A DNA stretch of 9,317 bases, from NCBI GenBank assembly GCA_028701415.1, contig JAQVQU010000005.1, positions 30,513 through 39,829 on the forward strand, given 5' to 3'. Each line of letters begins with the position of its first letter. The stretch's first letter is position 1. A program made the translations under genes and the position numbers. A model generated the notes under the pieces. That model made no database searches. It was given only the letters and a program-made list of their open reading frames with translations, and was not told where the DNA came from. This document shows, one piece after another, positions 1 to 6,019 of the stretch. The DNA is from Clostridia bacterium. Its GTDB lineage: Bacteria; Bacillota; Clostridia; Christensenellales; DTU072.

Positions 1-1
1 A

Positions 2-112
2 ATTCCAATGCTTGGGCAAATGGAGAGCTTGAACGCAGCGGTGAGTTTTTCTATTGCAGTGTCTTTTTTGGAAAACAATAAAGAGAATAGCTTTTTTGAC
101 TTATTAAAGTAA
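2..112 (+). CDS. TrmH/SPOUT-family RNA 2'-O-methyltransferase, C-terminal end (partial)
   Basis: The window opens inside this gene; only the last 36 codons and a TAA stop are present. The first residues read IPMLGQMESLNAAVSFSIAV, which matches SPOUT motif 3 of the SpoU/TrmH family (IPMxGxxxSLNxxVA). In that family this motif forms part of the trefoil knot that binds S-adenosylmethionine. Members methylate the ribose 2'-OH of a guanosine or other nucleotide in 23S rRNA or tRNA. The ESLNAAV wording recalls the TsnR/YsgA/RlmB-like enzymes common in Bacillota, but the part that would identify the exact target is outside the window, so no symbol is given. The last 13 codons (ENNKENSFFDLLK) lie beyond the conserved motif and fall within the first unit of a tandem repeat that continues past the stop. 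No clear hairpin-plus-U-tract terminator follows. Confidence 0.85.
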   Translation: MPMLGQMESLNAAVSFSIAVSFLENNKENSFFDLLK

Positions 113-274
113 GTTCATAAGATTTTTTCTCATCTTTAGAAAACGATTAAGAGAATAACTTTTGATTTATAAAAGTAAGTTCATAAGATTTTTTCTCATC
201 TTTAGAAAACAATAAATAGAATAACTTTTTGATTAATGAAGGTAAATTTATCAGAATTTTTTCACCACGCTTTA
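71..274. repeat. Three-copy tandem repeat, ~66-70 bp unit, overlapping the 3' end of the methyltransferase gene
   Basis: Three head-to-tail units begin with GAAAAC at 71, 139 and 205 and run to 138, 204 and about 274. Units 1 and 2 differ by a 2-nt deletion and a few substitutions, and their last ~33 bases, from AAAGTAAGTTCATAAG to CATCTTTA, are identical. Unit 3 is more diverged but keeps the GAAAACAATAAA start, the AGAATAACTTTT core and the CTTTA end. Unit 1 covers the last codons and stop of the upstream gene, so the array looks like a duplication of that gene's 3' end plus ~26 bp of flank. Each well-kept unit carries a weak AAGAT/ATCTT inverted repeat around a T-run, too weak to call a terminator. 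Confidence 0.85.
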
Positions 275-461
275 TCGGTTTTTTAATTTTGTTTATCAAA
301 AATAACTTTCATTTGTAGAGAAAAGAATAGGCGCTATATGTACATATTTTTGTATGGTAAAAAGAAAATTAATTTAAATAAAAAAAGGACTGCATCCGCA
401 ATTATAATTATAGTAAATATACTCTATTACCTTAGGATTGCATTTCGTTATTTCAATATAG
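275..461. other. Non-coding AT-rich spacer upstream of the yebC promoter
   Basis: Together with the repeat and the yebC leader, this forms a gene-free stretch of 467 bases (113-579). I see no start codon with a ribosome binding site and a meaningful reading frame on either strand here, and no tRNA-like fold. The only distinct element is the perfect 12-bp palindrome ATATGTACATAT at 336-347. A TATAAT hexamer at 403-408 has no -35 partner at the right distance, since the bases 17 upstream are a run of A. Confidence 0.6.
336..347. promoter_or_regulatory. 12-bp perfect palindrome, possible operator
   Basis: ATATGTACATAT is identical to its own reverse complement and sits alone in the spacer, about 150 bases upstream of the likely yebC transcription start. 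Dimeric repressors often bind such sites, but the distance to any promoter and the AT-rich background mean it could be chance. Confidence 0.2.
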
Positions 462-491
462 TGGATAAAATATATTACTATATGTTATATT
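462..491 (+). promoter_or_regulatory. Likely sigma-A promoter of yebC, extended -10 type
   Basis: A TG dinucleotide at 483-484, one base before TATATT (486-491), forms an extended -10 element. A weak -35, TGGATA (462-467, 4 of 6 consensus bases), lies 18 bases upstream. The predicted start of transcription near 498 falls right where the foldable leader begins, which supports the placement. Confidence 0.5.
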
Positions 492-498
492 ATTTTAG

Positions 499-571
499 TT
501 AGGCGCGCACGAGGACAAGGCGTATTGCCATAAGAAAGTTCTTGTCTCGACTCTTGAATTGCGCTAGGAGG
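499..571 (+). promoter_or_regulatory. Structured 5' leader of yebC (long hairpin ending at the ribosome binding site)
   Basis: This stretch is more GC-rich than the flanking DNA. CGA (510-512) plus GACAAG (514-519) pairs with CTTGTC plus TCG (541-549), giving nine base pairs with one bulged G at 513. The enclosed loop holds small sub-hairpins: GGC/GCC at 519-529 and AAGA/TCTT at 532-543, the latter competing with the main stem. An outer pairing is possible between TA(G)GCGC (500-506) and GCGCTA (561-566), and the second arm runs into the AGGAGG ribosome binding site (566-571). Folding could therefore affect access of ribosomes. It does not match any riboswitch class I know by eye. Confidence 0.45.
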
Positions 572-579
572 ATTATATT

Positions 580-1311
580 ATGTCAGGACATAGTAAATGG
601 GCAAATATCAAACAAAAAAAAGGTAAGACAGATGCCGCAAGAGGACATTTATTTACAAAAATAGGTAGAGAAATATCTGTAGCTGTGAAATCTGGAGGCC
701 CAGACCCCGATTCAAATGCAAAACTTAGAGATATAATAGCCAAAGCCAAGCAGAACAATATGCCAAATGATAATATAGCAAGATCCATTAAAAAAGCTAG
801 TGGTGAAGGCGGTGGGGTAGATTATGAAGAAATAATTTATGAAGGTTATGCCCCAGGGGGAGTTGCAGTAATTGTTGAGACACTTACAGATAATAGAAAT
901 CGTACGGGTGGAGAAGTAAGACACCTTTTTGACAAGTTCGGTGGTTCCTTAGGGCAAACTGGATGTGTAAGTTATATGTTTAAAAGAAAAGGAGTTATTC
1001 TGGCCGACAAAACTATGTCCGAGGATGATATGATGATGCTAGCTTTAGAAGCCGGGGCAGAGGATATAATTACCGATGAAGATGTGTTTGAAATCTATTG
1101 TTCCACTCAGGATCTTTTCGATATTTCTGAAAAACTAAAGGCTGGTGGAGCAATAATATTGTCTCAGGAAGTTGATATGATTCCTGATATTGAAGTTAAT
1201 CCCGAGGGACATGAAGAAACTGTAAAAAAACTAATCAATATGTTGGACGAAAATGAAGATGTGCAAAATGTCTATCACAATGCAATTTTGCCAGAAGAAG
1301 TGGAAGAATAG
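580..1311 (+). CDS. yebC: YebC/PmpR-family protein (TACO1 homologue)
   Basis: The 243-residue product begins MSGHSKWANIKQKKGKTDAA, the hallmark start of the YebC/TACO1 family, and its length matches the usual 240-250 residues. Other family features follow: KLRDIIAKAKQNNMPNDNI near 48-66, the YEGYAPGG stretch near 88-95 and the RTGGEVRHLFDKFGGSLG block near 107-124. The family was long annotated as transcriptional regulators. More recent work ties members to translation, relieving ribosome stalling on difficult sequences such as proline runs, and mitochondrial TACO1 acts in translation of COX1. The protein is cytoplasmic. ATG 580 has AGGAGG at 566-571 with an 8-base gap. The gene has its own likely promoter and a foldable leader. 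I see no strong terminator in the 231 bases before proA, so some read-through is possible. The common partner ruvC is not in the window. Confidence 0.95.
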   Translation: MSGHSKWANIKQKKGKTDAARGHLFTKIGREISVAVKSGGPDPDSNAKLRDIIAKAKQNNMPNDNIARSIKKASGEGGGVDYEEIIYEGYAPGGVAVIVETLTDNRNRTGGEVRHLFDKFGGSLGQTGCVSYMFKRKGVILADKTMSEDDMMMLALEAGAEDIITDEDVFEIYCSTQDLFDISEKLKAGGAIILSQEVDMIPDIEVNPEGHEETVKKLINMLDENEDVQNVYHNAILPEEVEE

Positions 1312-1542
1312 ATTTTAACCTACTAACAGGTAATTAGGAGAGAATAAGAAACTTTAAGTGTCCATTTTTTAGAAGTTCTTACAAAAGAAGGTCAAATTAA
1401 TATTATAAAATCACAAAAAAGAGAGTATCCATTATTAATTATAAGTAGATTTTTGAATAAAAAATAACTAATTAAATAACTGGATAAAACGAAATAAAAT
1501 CAAATACAAAAGCACCAATAAATTAAAAAAGGGTAATGAAAC

Positions 1543-2790
1543 ATGAATCTTGTTGCAAAGATATGTGAAAACGCAAAGCAAACTGCTAATACATTTGCTG
1601 GTATTTCGGAAGGGATCAAAAACTCTATTTTGTTGTGTCTAAAGAATCTACTTGAAGAAAATTCCGAAAAAATTATAGCTGCGAATAAAAAAGATTTGTT
1701 ACTTGCAGAAAAGAATGGTAGAAATGCCGCATTTTTGGATCGACTAACCCTTACAAATGAAAGAATAAAAGGAATTGCTGAAGGATTGGAAGCAATTATT
1801 TCCCTGAATGATCCTGTGGGAGAGATTGTTGAAGAATATGTATTGCCAAATGGATTGAATGTAAAGAAAACAAGGGCTCCACTTGGAGTTATTGCGATAA
1901 TTTTTGAGGCTCGACCCAATGTGGCTATAGATGCGGCGGCCTTATGCATAAAAAGCGGCAACGGAGTGATACTTAGGGGAAGCAAAGATAGCACAGAAAG
2001 TGTCAACATGTTGGTTTTTTTGATAAAAAAAGCATTAAAAGAGAATAAAATTTCTGAAAATCTTGTAGGGTTAATTGACAGCTCAGACAGGAGCACCTCT
2101 GTGGAAGTTTTAAAACAAGACAAATTTATTGATGTTGTTATACCTAGAGGAGGAGAGTCACTTAAGAAAGTAGTCCTCGAAAATGCAACTATGCCTGTCA
2201 TTGCCTCTGCTGGGGGAAACTGCCATATATATGTTGCAAAAACAGCGAAACTAGAGGTGGCAGAAAAAGTTGTGGTTAATTCTAAAACAAATAGACCAGC
2301 GGTATGTAACGCCCTGGAAACTCTTTTAGTGGATAAATCGGTAGCCCCTTCGATGGTTCCCTTTTTATGCGGCTCTCTCTGCAGAGAGGGGGTGGAAATC
2401 AGAGTCTCCGAGAGAGCTAAAGAATATTATCCTCAAGGAAAAATTGTATCTTCAGAGGAAATGTATAAAGAATATGATGATATGATTATAAAAGTAGAAA
2501 TTGTAAAAGGAATAGAAGAAGCTATTTCACATATCAATTATTTCGGTACACATCATAGCGACGGAATAATATCTGAGGATTATGAAGAGATAGATAAATT
2601 TATGAAAGAGGTAGATAGTAGCGCAATATATTTGAATGCTTCTACCAGATTTACCGATGGTTTTCAATTAGGGCTTGGGGCTGAAATGGGTATAAGCACT
2701 CAAAAACTTCATGTTAGAGGTCCGATTGGTCTTAAAGAGTTAACTTCAACAAAATATTGTGTATATGGGAATGGACAAACAAGAAACTGA
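1543..2790 (+). CDS. proA: Glutamate-5-semialdehyde dehydrogenase (gamma-glutamyl phosphate reductase)
   Basis: ProA reduces gamma-glutamyl phosphate with NADPH to glutamate-5-semialdehyde, the second step of proline synthesis, in the cytoplasm. The 415-residue length fits the family (about 415-420). The aldehyde-dehydrogenase-type fold shows KKTRAPLGVIAIIFEARPNV (about 108-127), AGGNCHIYV (about 223-231), the catalytic cysteine in NRPAVCNALETLLV (Cys255), and the C-terminal block NASTRFTDGFQLGLGAEMG followed by STQKLHVRGPIGL. ATG 1543 is preceded by AAAAAGGG with about nine bases between. The usual partner proB (glutamate 5-kinase) is not beside it. A 39-codon open stretch upstream (1348-1467) lacks a start codon until its end and does not resemble ProB. 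pfkA starts 24 bases after the stop with no terminator between, so the two are probably co-transcribed. A promoter in the AT-rich upstream region cannot be pinned down by eye. Confidence 0.95.
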   Translation: MNLVAKICENAKQTANTFAGISEGIKNSILLCLKNLLEENSEKIIAANKKDLLLAEKNGRNAAFLDRLTLTNERIKGIAEGLEAIISLNDPVGEIVEEYVLPNGLNVKKTRAPLGVIAIIFEARPNVAIDAAALCIKSGNGVILRGSKDSTESVNMLVFLIKKALKENKISENLVGLIDSSDRSTSVEVLKQDKFIDVVIPRGGESLKKVVLENATMPVIASAGGNCHIYVAKTAKLEVAEKVVVNSKTNRPAVCNALETLLVDKSVAPSMVPFLCGSLCREGVEIRVSERAKEYYPQGKIVSSEEMYKEYDDMIIKVEIVKGIEEAISHINYFGTHHSDGIISEDYEEIDKFMKEVDSSAIYLNASTRFTDGFQLGLGAEMGISTQKLHVRGPIGLKELTSTKYCVYGNGQTRN

Positions 2791-2814
2791 TTATTACTAT
2801 TAAGAAGGGTGATT

Positions 2815-3780
2815 ATGAGACGAATTGCATTATTAACGAGTGGAGGAGATGCCCCAGGAATGAATGCCGCGATAAGAGGGGTTGTTAGATGTGGAAACTA
2901 CCTTCACATGGAAGTATACGGCATTGAAAGAGGATATGATGGACTAATCAAAGGTAATTTGAAGAGAATGGATAGTCGATCTGTATCAGATATAATTCAG
3001 AAGGGTGGGACAATCCTTAAAACAGCCAGATGCCCTGAGTTTAATGAAGAAAAAGGAATAAGAGCTGGGGCAGAAGTATTGAAAGCTTATGGAATTGAAG
3101 GTCTAATAGTAATAGGCGGGGATGGTTCCTTTAGAGGGATGCGTGATTTAAATAAATTATGCGGGATTCCCTCAGTAGGTATTCCGGGAACTATTGATAA
3201 CGACTTAGCGTATACAGATTACACTTTAGGTTTTGATACGGCGGTGAATACCGTAGTTGATGCAATTAATAAACTCAGAGATACTATGACCTCTCACGAC
3301 AGGGCTTGTATAATAGAAGTTATGGGTAGAAAGTGTGGAGATATTGCCTTGTTTTCGGGAGTTGCTGGAGGAGCCGAGAGCATTGTTGTCCCCGAACATG
3401 AATATAAAATAGATGATATTTGTGATAAAATGCGTAGAAATGCTATAAAAGGAAAGGTATCAGATATTATTGTATTGGCAGAAGGTGTTTGTTCCTGTGA
3501 TGAACTTAAAAAAGAAATAGAGTCAAGAATCAATATTGTTGTGAGAACCGTAAAACTTGGATACATCCAAAGAGGTGGTTCGCCAACAGTTGGGGATAGG
3601 GTTTTTGCTGCAAGATGTGCAGATCTTGCCGTTAATTTACTTGCTGGGGATATTCAAGATAGCAGAGTGGTTGGAGTTTCTGGGGGGAAAATGGTTAGTT
3701 TAAACGTTGAGGAAGCGTTAGACATGAAAAATGAATTTGATGAAAAACTATATAGTATAGCCGGTAAACTGGCTTTTTAG
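2815..3780 (+). CDS. pfkA: ATP-dependent 6-phosphofructokinase
   Basis: This enzyme phosphorylates fructose 6-phosphate to fructose 1,6-bisphosphate, the committed step of glycolysis. The 321 residues match the bacterial PfkA length. Motifs in order: TSGGDAPGMNAAIRGVVR (about 8-25) for nucleotide and effector binding; GGDGS (101-105), the glycine form typical of ATP use; PGTIDND (124-130) with the catalytic Asp128 and glycine rather than lysine at 125, again the ATP type; EVMGRKCGD; and YIQRGGSP for substrate binding. In the loop aligned with E. coli Arg54 the order is DSRS rather than DRYS, so effector contacts may differ. ATG 2815 is preferred because AAGAAGGG (2802-2809) sits six bases ahead of it; the in-frame GTG at 2809 overlaps that site. 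Its stop codon overlaps the ribosome binding site of the pyrophosphate-type PFK gene downstream. Confidence 0.95.
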   Translation: MRRIALLTSGGDAPGMNAAIRGVVRCGNYLHMEVYGIERGYDGLIKGNLKRMDSRSVSDIIQKGGTILKTARCPEFNEEKGIRAGAEVLKAYGIEGLIVIGGDGSFRGMRDLNKLCGIPSVGIPGTIDNDLAYTDYTLGFDTAVNTVVDAINKLRDTMTSHDRACIIEVMGRKCGDIALFSGVAGGAESIVVPEHEYKIDDICDKMRRNAIKGKVSDIIVLAEGVCSCDELKKEIESRINIVVRTVKLGYIQRGGSPTVGDRVFAARCADLAVNLLAGDIQDSRVVGVSGGKMVSLNVEEALDMKNEFDEKLYSIAGKLAF

Positions 3781-3784
3781 GAGG
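3779..3784 (+). promoter_or_regulatory. AGGAGG ribosome binding site overlapping the pfkA stop codon
   Basis: The last two bases of the pfkA TAG stop (3778-3780) are the first two of a perfect AGGAGG, six bases before ATG 3791. This points to translational coupling of the two phosphofructokinases and decides the downstream start: the in-frame TTG at 3785 touches the site and is too close. Confidence 0.8.
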
Positions 3785-3790
3785 TTGAAG

Positions 3791-5041
3791 ATGATAAATT
3801 TGAAAGGTGCGTGTATGTTTGGACAGTCTGGGGGCCCGACTTCTGTTATTAACGCAAGTGCTGCTGGGGTTTTTGTTGAAGCCCTAAGCCAAAAAAATAT
3901 TACAAAAGTATATGGGTTAGCTCATGGTATTAGAGGTTTGTTAGATGAAAACTTTTACGATATGGGAAAGGAAGACCAAAATGAATTACTTTTGCTTAAA
4001 AACACGCCTTCCTCAAATTTAGGCTCTGTAAGATATAAACTTAAGGATTCCTCAGTTGATGAAACTGATTATAAAAAAATACTCGAAGTCTTTAAAAAAT
4101 ATGATGTGAGGTATTTTTTCTACAACGGCGGCAATGACAGCATGGATACTTGTAACAAAATTTCAAAATACTTAATGAAAGCAGGGTATGATTGCAATAT
4201 CATTGGCGTTCCAAAGACTATTGATAATGACTTATTTGGGACTGATCACTGTCCGGGATATGCCTCGGCAGCAAAATATGTCGCAACAACATTGATGGAG
4301 CTTAACTTAGATGCAAAGGTTTATGACAAGGGCCAAGTTGTTGTTATAGAAATAATGGGAAGAAACGCAGGGTGGTTGACCGCTGCGGCAAGTTTAGCTG
4401 GGTATAAGGGTCTTGGGGCAGATTTAATTTACTTGCCCGAGGTTCCTTTTTCAATAGAAAAATTTAAAAAAGATGTAAAGAGGGTGATGGATGAAAATGG
4501 GGGAAAATGTATAGCTTGTGTCTCAGAGGGAATTAGAGATAAGGATAAAAACTTTATCGTAGAAAAACTATCCCAAGAGAAGGCTAAAGATAACTTTGGA
4601 CATACCCAACTAGGTGGATTGGCTATTCAGCTTGCTGATTTGATCAACCAAGAATATGGAGTTAAAGTTAGAGGAATTGAGTTCAGCCTTATGCAAAGAT
4701 CTGCAGCACACCTAGCTTCAGCAGTTGATGTTGAGGAAGCTTTTAACGCTGGAAGAGAAGCTGTCAAGGCCGCATGTTCAGGAATAACAGATAAAATGGT
4801 TGCTTTTGAAAGAGATATGTCATCTGGGGGCTACAGATGTGTTTACAAACTTCTCCCTCTTGAAGTTGTTGCAAATGCAGAAAAAACGGTTCCTTTAGAG
4901 TGGATAACCGAAGATGGGATTGGCATGAAAAAAGAATTCATAGATTATGCTCTTCCCTTGATACAAGGAGATAGTAAGGCTCCGCTTGAAGATGGATTGC
5001 CCAGATTTTCTAAGTTGAAAAAGATAAAAGCTGGAAAATAG
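3791..5041 (+). CDS. pfp: Pyrophosphate-type 6-phosphofructokinase (diphosphate--fructose-6-phosphate 1-phosphotransferase)
   Basis: The 416-residue product belongs to the longer PFK clade opening with GQSGGPTSVINASAAGV. Two diagnostic sites indicate pyrophosphate as phosphoryl donor: GGNDS (113-117), where ATP enzymes have GGDGS, and PKTIDND (141-147) with Lys142, where ATP enzymes have glycine. The catalytic aspartate is Asp145. MGRNAGW (189-195) and the LMQRSAAHLAS block near 300 replace the MGR.CGD and QRGGSP motifs of PfkA, as usual in this clade. In known members the reaction fructose 6-phosphate + PPi to fructose 1,6-bisphosphate + Pi is reversible, so the enzyme can serve glycolysis or gluconeogenesis and saves ATP. 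Donor use here is inferred from residues. The gene is probably the last of the proA-pfkA-pfp transcript, as a strong terminator follows 21 bases after the stop. Confidence 0.92.
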   Translation: MINLKGACMFGQSGGPTSVINASAAGVFVEALSQKNITKVYGLAHGIRGLLDENFYDMGKEDQNELLLLKNTPSSNLGSVRYKLKDSSVDETDYKKILEVFKKYDVRYFFYNGGNDSMDTCNKISKYLMKAGYDCNIIGVPKTIDNDLFGTDHCPGYASAAKYVATTLMELNLDAKVYDKGQVVVIEIMGRNAGWLTAAASLAGYKGLGADLIYLPEVPFSIEKFKKDVKRVMDENGGKCIACVSEGIRDKDKNFIVEKLSQEKAKDNFGHTQLGGLAIQLADLINQEYGVKVRGIEFSLMQRSAAHLASAVDVEEAFNAGREAVKAACSGITDKMVAFERDMSSGGYRCVYKLLPLEVVANAEKTVPLEWITEDGIGMKKEFIDYALPLIQGDSKAPLEDGLPRFSKLKKIKAGK

Positions 5042-5062
5042 CGGTATAAATGAGTTTGCCTC

Positions 5063-5113
5063 AACCCGGGAAACGCGCCGCTATTGAAGGCGGGTTGCCC
5101 GGGTTTGTTTTTT
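5063..5113 (+). terminator. Strong intrinsic terminator after pfp
   Basis: AACCCGGG (5063-5070) pairs with CCCGGGTT (5098-5105). Further pairs follow inside after one mismatch: AAC (5072-5074) with GTT (5094-5096), and CGCC (5076-5079) with GGCG (5089-5092). The loop is CTATTGAA-like. A T-rich tail, TTTGTTTTTT, ends at 5113. The long GC-rich stem and U-tract are textbook for Rho-independent termination on the + strand and mark the end of the phosphofructokinase transcript. Confidence 0.93.
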
Positions 5114-5218
5114 GAATTAAAGAAAGCTAGTGCTATTGATTTAATAGGCATCATAAAAAATAGTTGATAATCAAAGTGGTAATTTATTTGTGAACAATAA
5201 AGTAAGGATAAAATAGGA

Positions 5219-5938
5219 ATGAGGAAAATTAAAAATAAACTAATTTTTATTATTATTGGGTCACTTTTAGGCTCTTTCCTGATTTTAGGTTTAACGTTAG
5301 GTTTTACTTTAGATTTGAAAACCCCTAACCCATTTATTCAAGAAGTAAAAGGAGAGCCCGATTATACGATTGTTATTAGTTGGGAAAAAGTAGCCGGAGC
5401 GAAAAACTATTATGTACAATATGAATATACCGAACTTTATCCAGGCATAATTGAAAGTCAAGCAGTAGTTGCTAATTCGATTTCAATAAAGAGGGTAAGA
5501 GGATTAGTAAAATTCCGAGTGAAGGCACTTTCTTTGAGAGAATCTCAGAGTAGTTCTTATTCCGAATGGATAGAGTACGATGTAGAGGGGTTGAAACTAC
5601 CGATTTTATCTCCCTTTGGATTCATATACACAGAAGACGGATGGAAAATCGATAATAATTTTACCCCGGTCCAATATCTATATAAGGGTGAGACTAAGAC
5701 AGTAGTTTTTTATGAATTTACTGATAACTACAATAATAGTTCATATCACTCATACAATGACCTGGTAGGTGATGATGCTTATACATTTAATTTCCCCCCA
5801 GGAGAAACTATATGTCGTTTTAGAACGGTGAATTTTACTTATTTCAATGGGCAGAGTATTAATGAGCCTAAAGAACTATATGAGTTATATGATGAAGCAA
5901 GTTCGTACGTGGAAATCACCCACATTAATCCAGAATAA
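5219..5938 (+). CDS. Membrane-anchored protein with a fibronectin-III-like domain, function unknown
   Basis: I do not recognise a specific family for this 239-residue protein. A basic start (MRKIKNK) is followed by a hydrophobic segment at about 8-31, which reads as an uncleaved signal anchor or a signal peptide. There is no lipobox cysteine, so it is not a lipoprotein. Residues about 38-124 look like an FN3 beta-sandwich: VISWEKVAGAKNYYVQYEY resembles strands B-C with the usual tryptophan and tyrosines, and VKFRVKALS followed by SSYSEWIEYDV resembles strands F-G. Residues about 130-230 are rich in Tyr, Asn and Phe and may form a second beta domain. The protein probably sits outside the membrane and may bind protein or carbohydrate. 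ATG 5219 follows AAGGA (5204-5208) at ten bases. The gene comes after a terminator, so it should have its own promoter, but I see only a weak GATAAT at 5166-5171. typA begins 81 bases downstream with no terminator between. Confidence 0.75.
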   Translation: MRKIKNKLIFIIIGSLLGSFLILGLTLGFTLDLKTPNPFIQEVKGEPDYTIVISWEKVAGAKNYYVQYEYTELYPGIIESQAVVANSISIKRVRGLVKFRVKALSLRESQSSSYSEWIEYDVEGLKLPILSPFGFIYTEDGWKIDNNFTPVQYLYKGETKTVVFYEFTDNYNNSSYHSYNDLVGDDAYTFNFPPGETICRFRTVNFTYFNGQSINEPKELYELYDEASSYVEITHINPE

Positions 5939-6009
5939 AATGGAGGTTTGAGAGATAAAAGACAGCAACAAAGATTCATAATTAATATAAAAATAGAGAA
6001 AAAATATAT

Positions 6010-6014
6010 AAGGA
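6010..6014 (+). promoter_or_regulatory. AAGGA ribosome binding site that sets the typA start
   Basis: AAGGA lies five bases before ATG 6020, the codon that gives the canonical TypA N-terminus. A stronger GGAGG at 5942-5946 lies upstream, but the nearest in-frame start there (TTG 5948) is only one base away and would add 24 basic, non-conserved residues. Confidence 0.6.
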
Positions 6015-6019
6015 TAAAT

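Noticed and set aside
403..408. TATAAT hexamer as a yebC promoter
   Set aside because: There is no -35 at 16-18 bases upstream (poly-A there), and the extended -10 at 483-491 fits the leader better.
1348..1467. 39-codon open stretch between yebC and proA on the + strand, considered as a small gene or a proB remnant
   Set aside because: It has no ATG or GTG and its only TTG is near the end; the translation is not like ProB and fits chance openness in AT-rich DNA.
1500..2201. 233-codon open frame on the minus strand opposite proA
   Set aside because: It is antisense to a clear proA with full family motifs, its translation is a Phe/Ser/Ile-rich shadow without domain features, and it lacks a convincing ribosome binding site.
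2375..2388. 14-bp perfect palindrome CTCTCTGCAGAGAG
   Set aside because: It lies within proA in a conserved coding stretch and is explained by the codons for Ser-Leu-Cys-Arg-Glu; no sign of a regulatory role.
2809..2814. GTG start giving pfkA two extra residues
   Set aside because: The GTG overlaps the AAGAAGGG ribosome binding site; ATG 2815 has good spacing and gives the family N-terminus MRRIALLTSGGD.
3785..3790. TTG start for the pyrophosphate-type PFK
   Set aside because: It directly touches AGGAGG with no spacer; ATG 3791 is six bases away.
5948..6019. 24-residue N-terminal extension of TypA from TTG 5948
   Set aside because: The extension is basic and not part of the TypA family, the TTG lies one base from GGAGG, and ATG 6020 has its own AAGGA.
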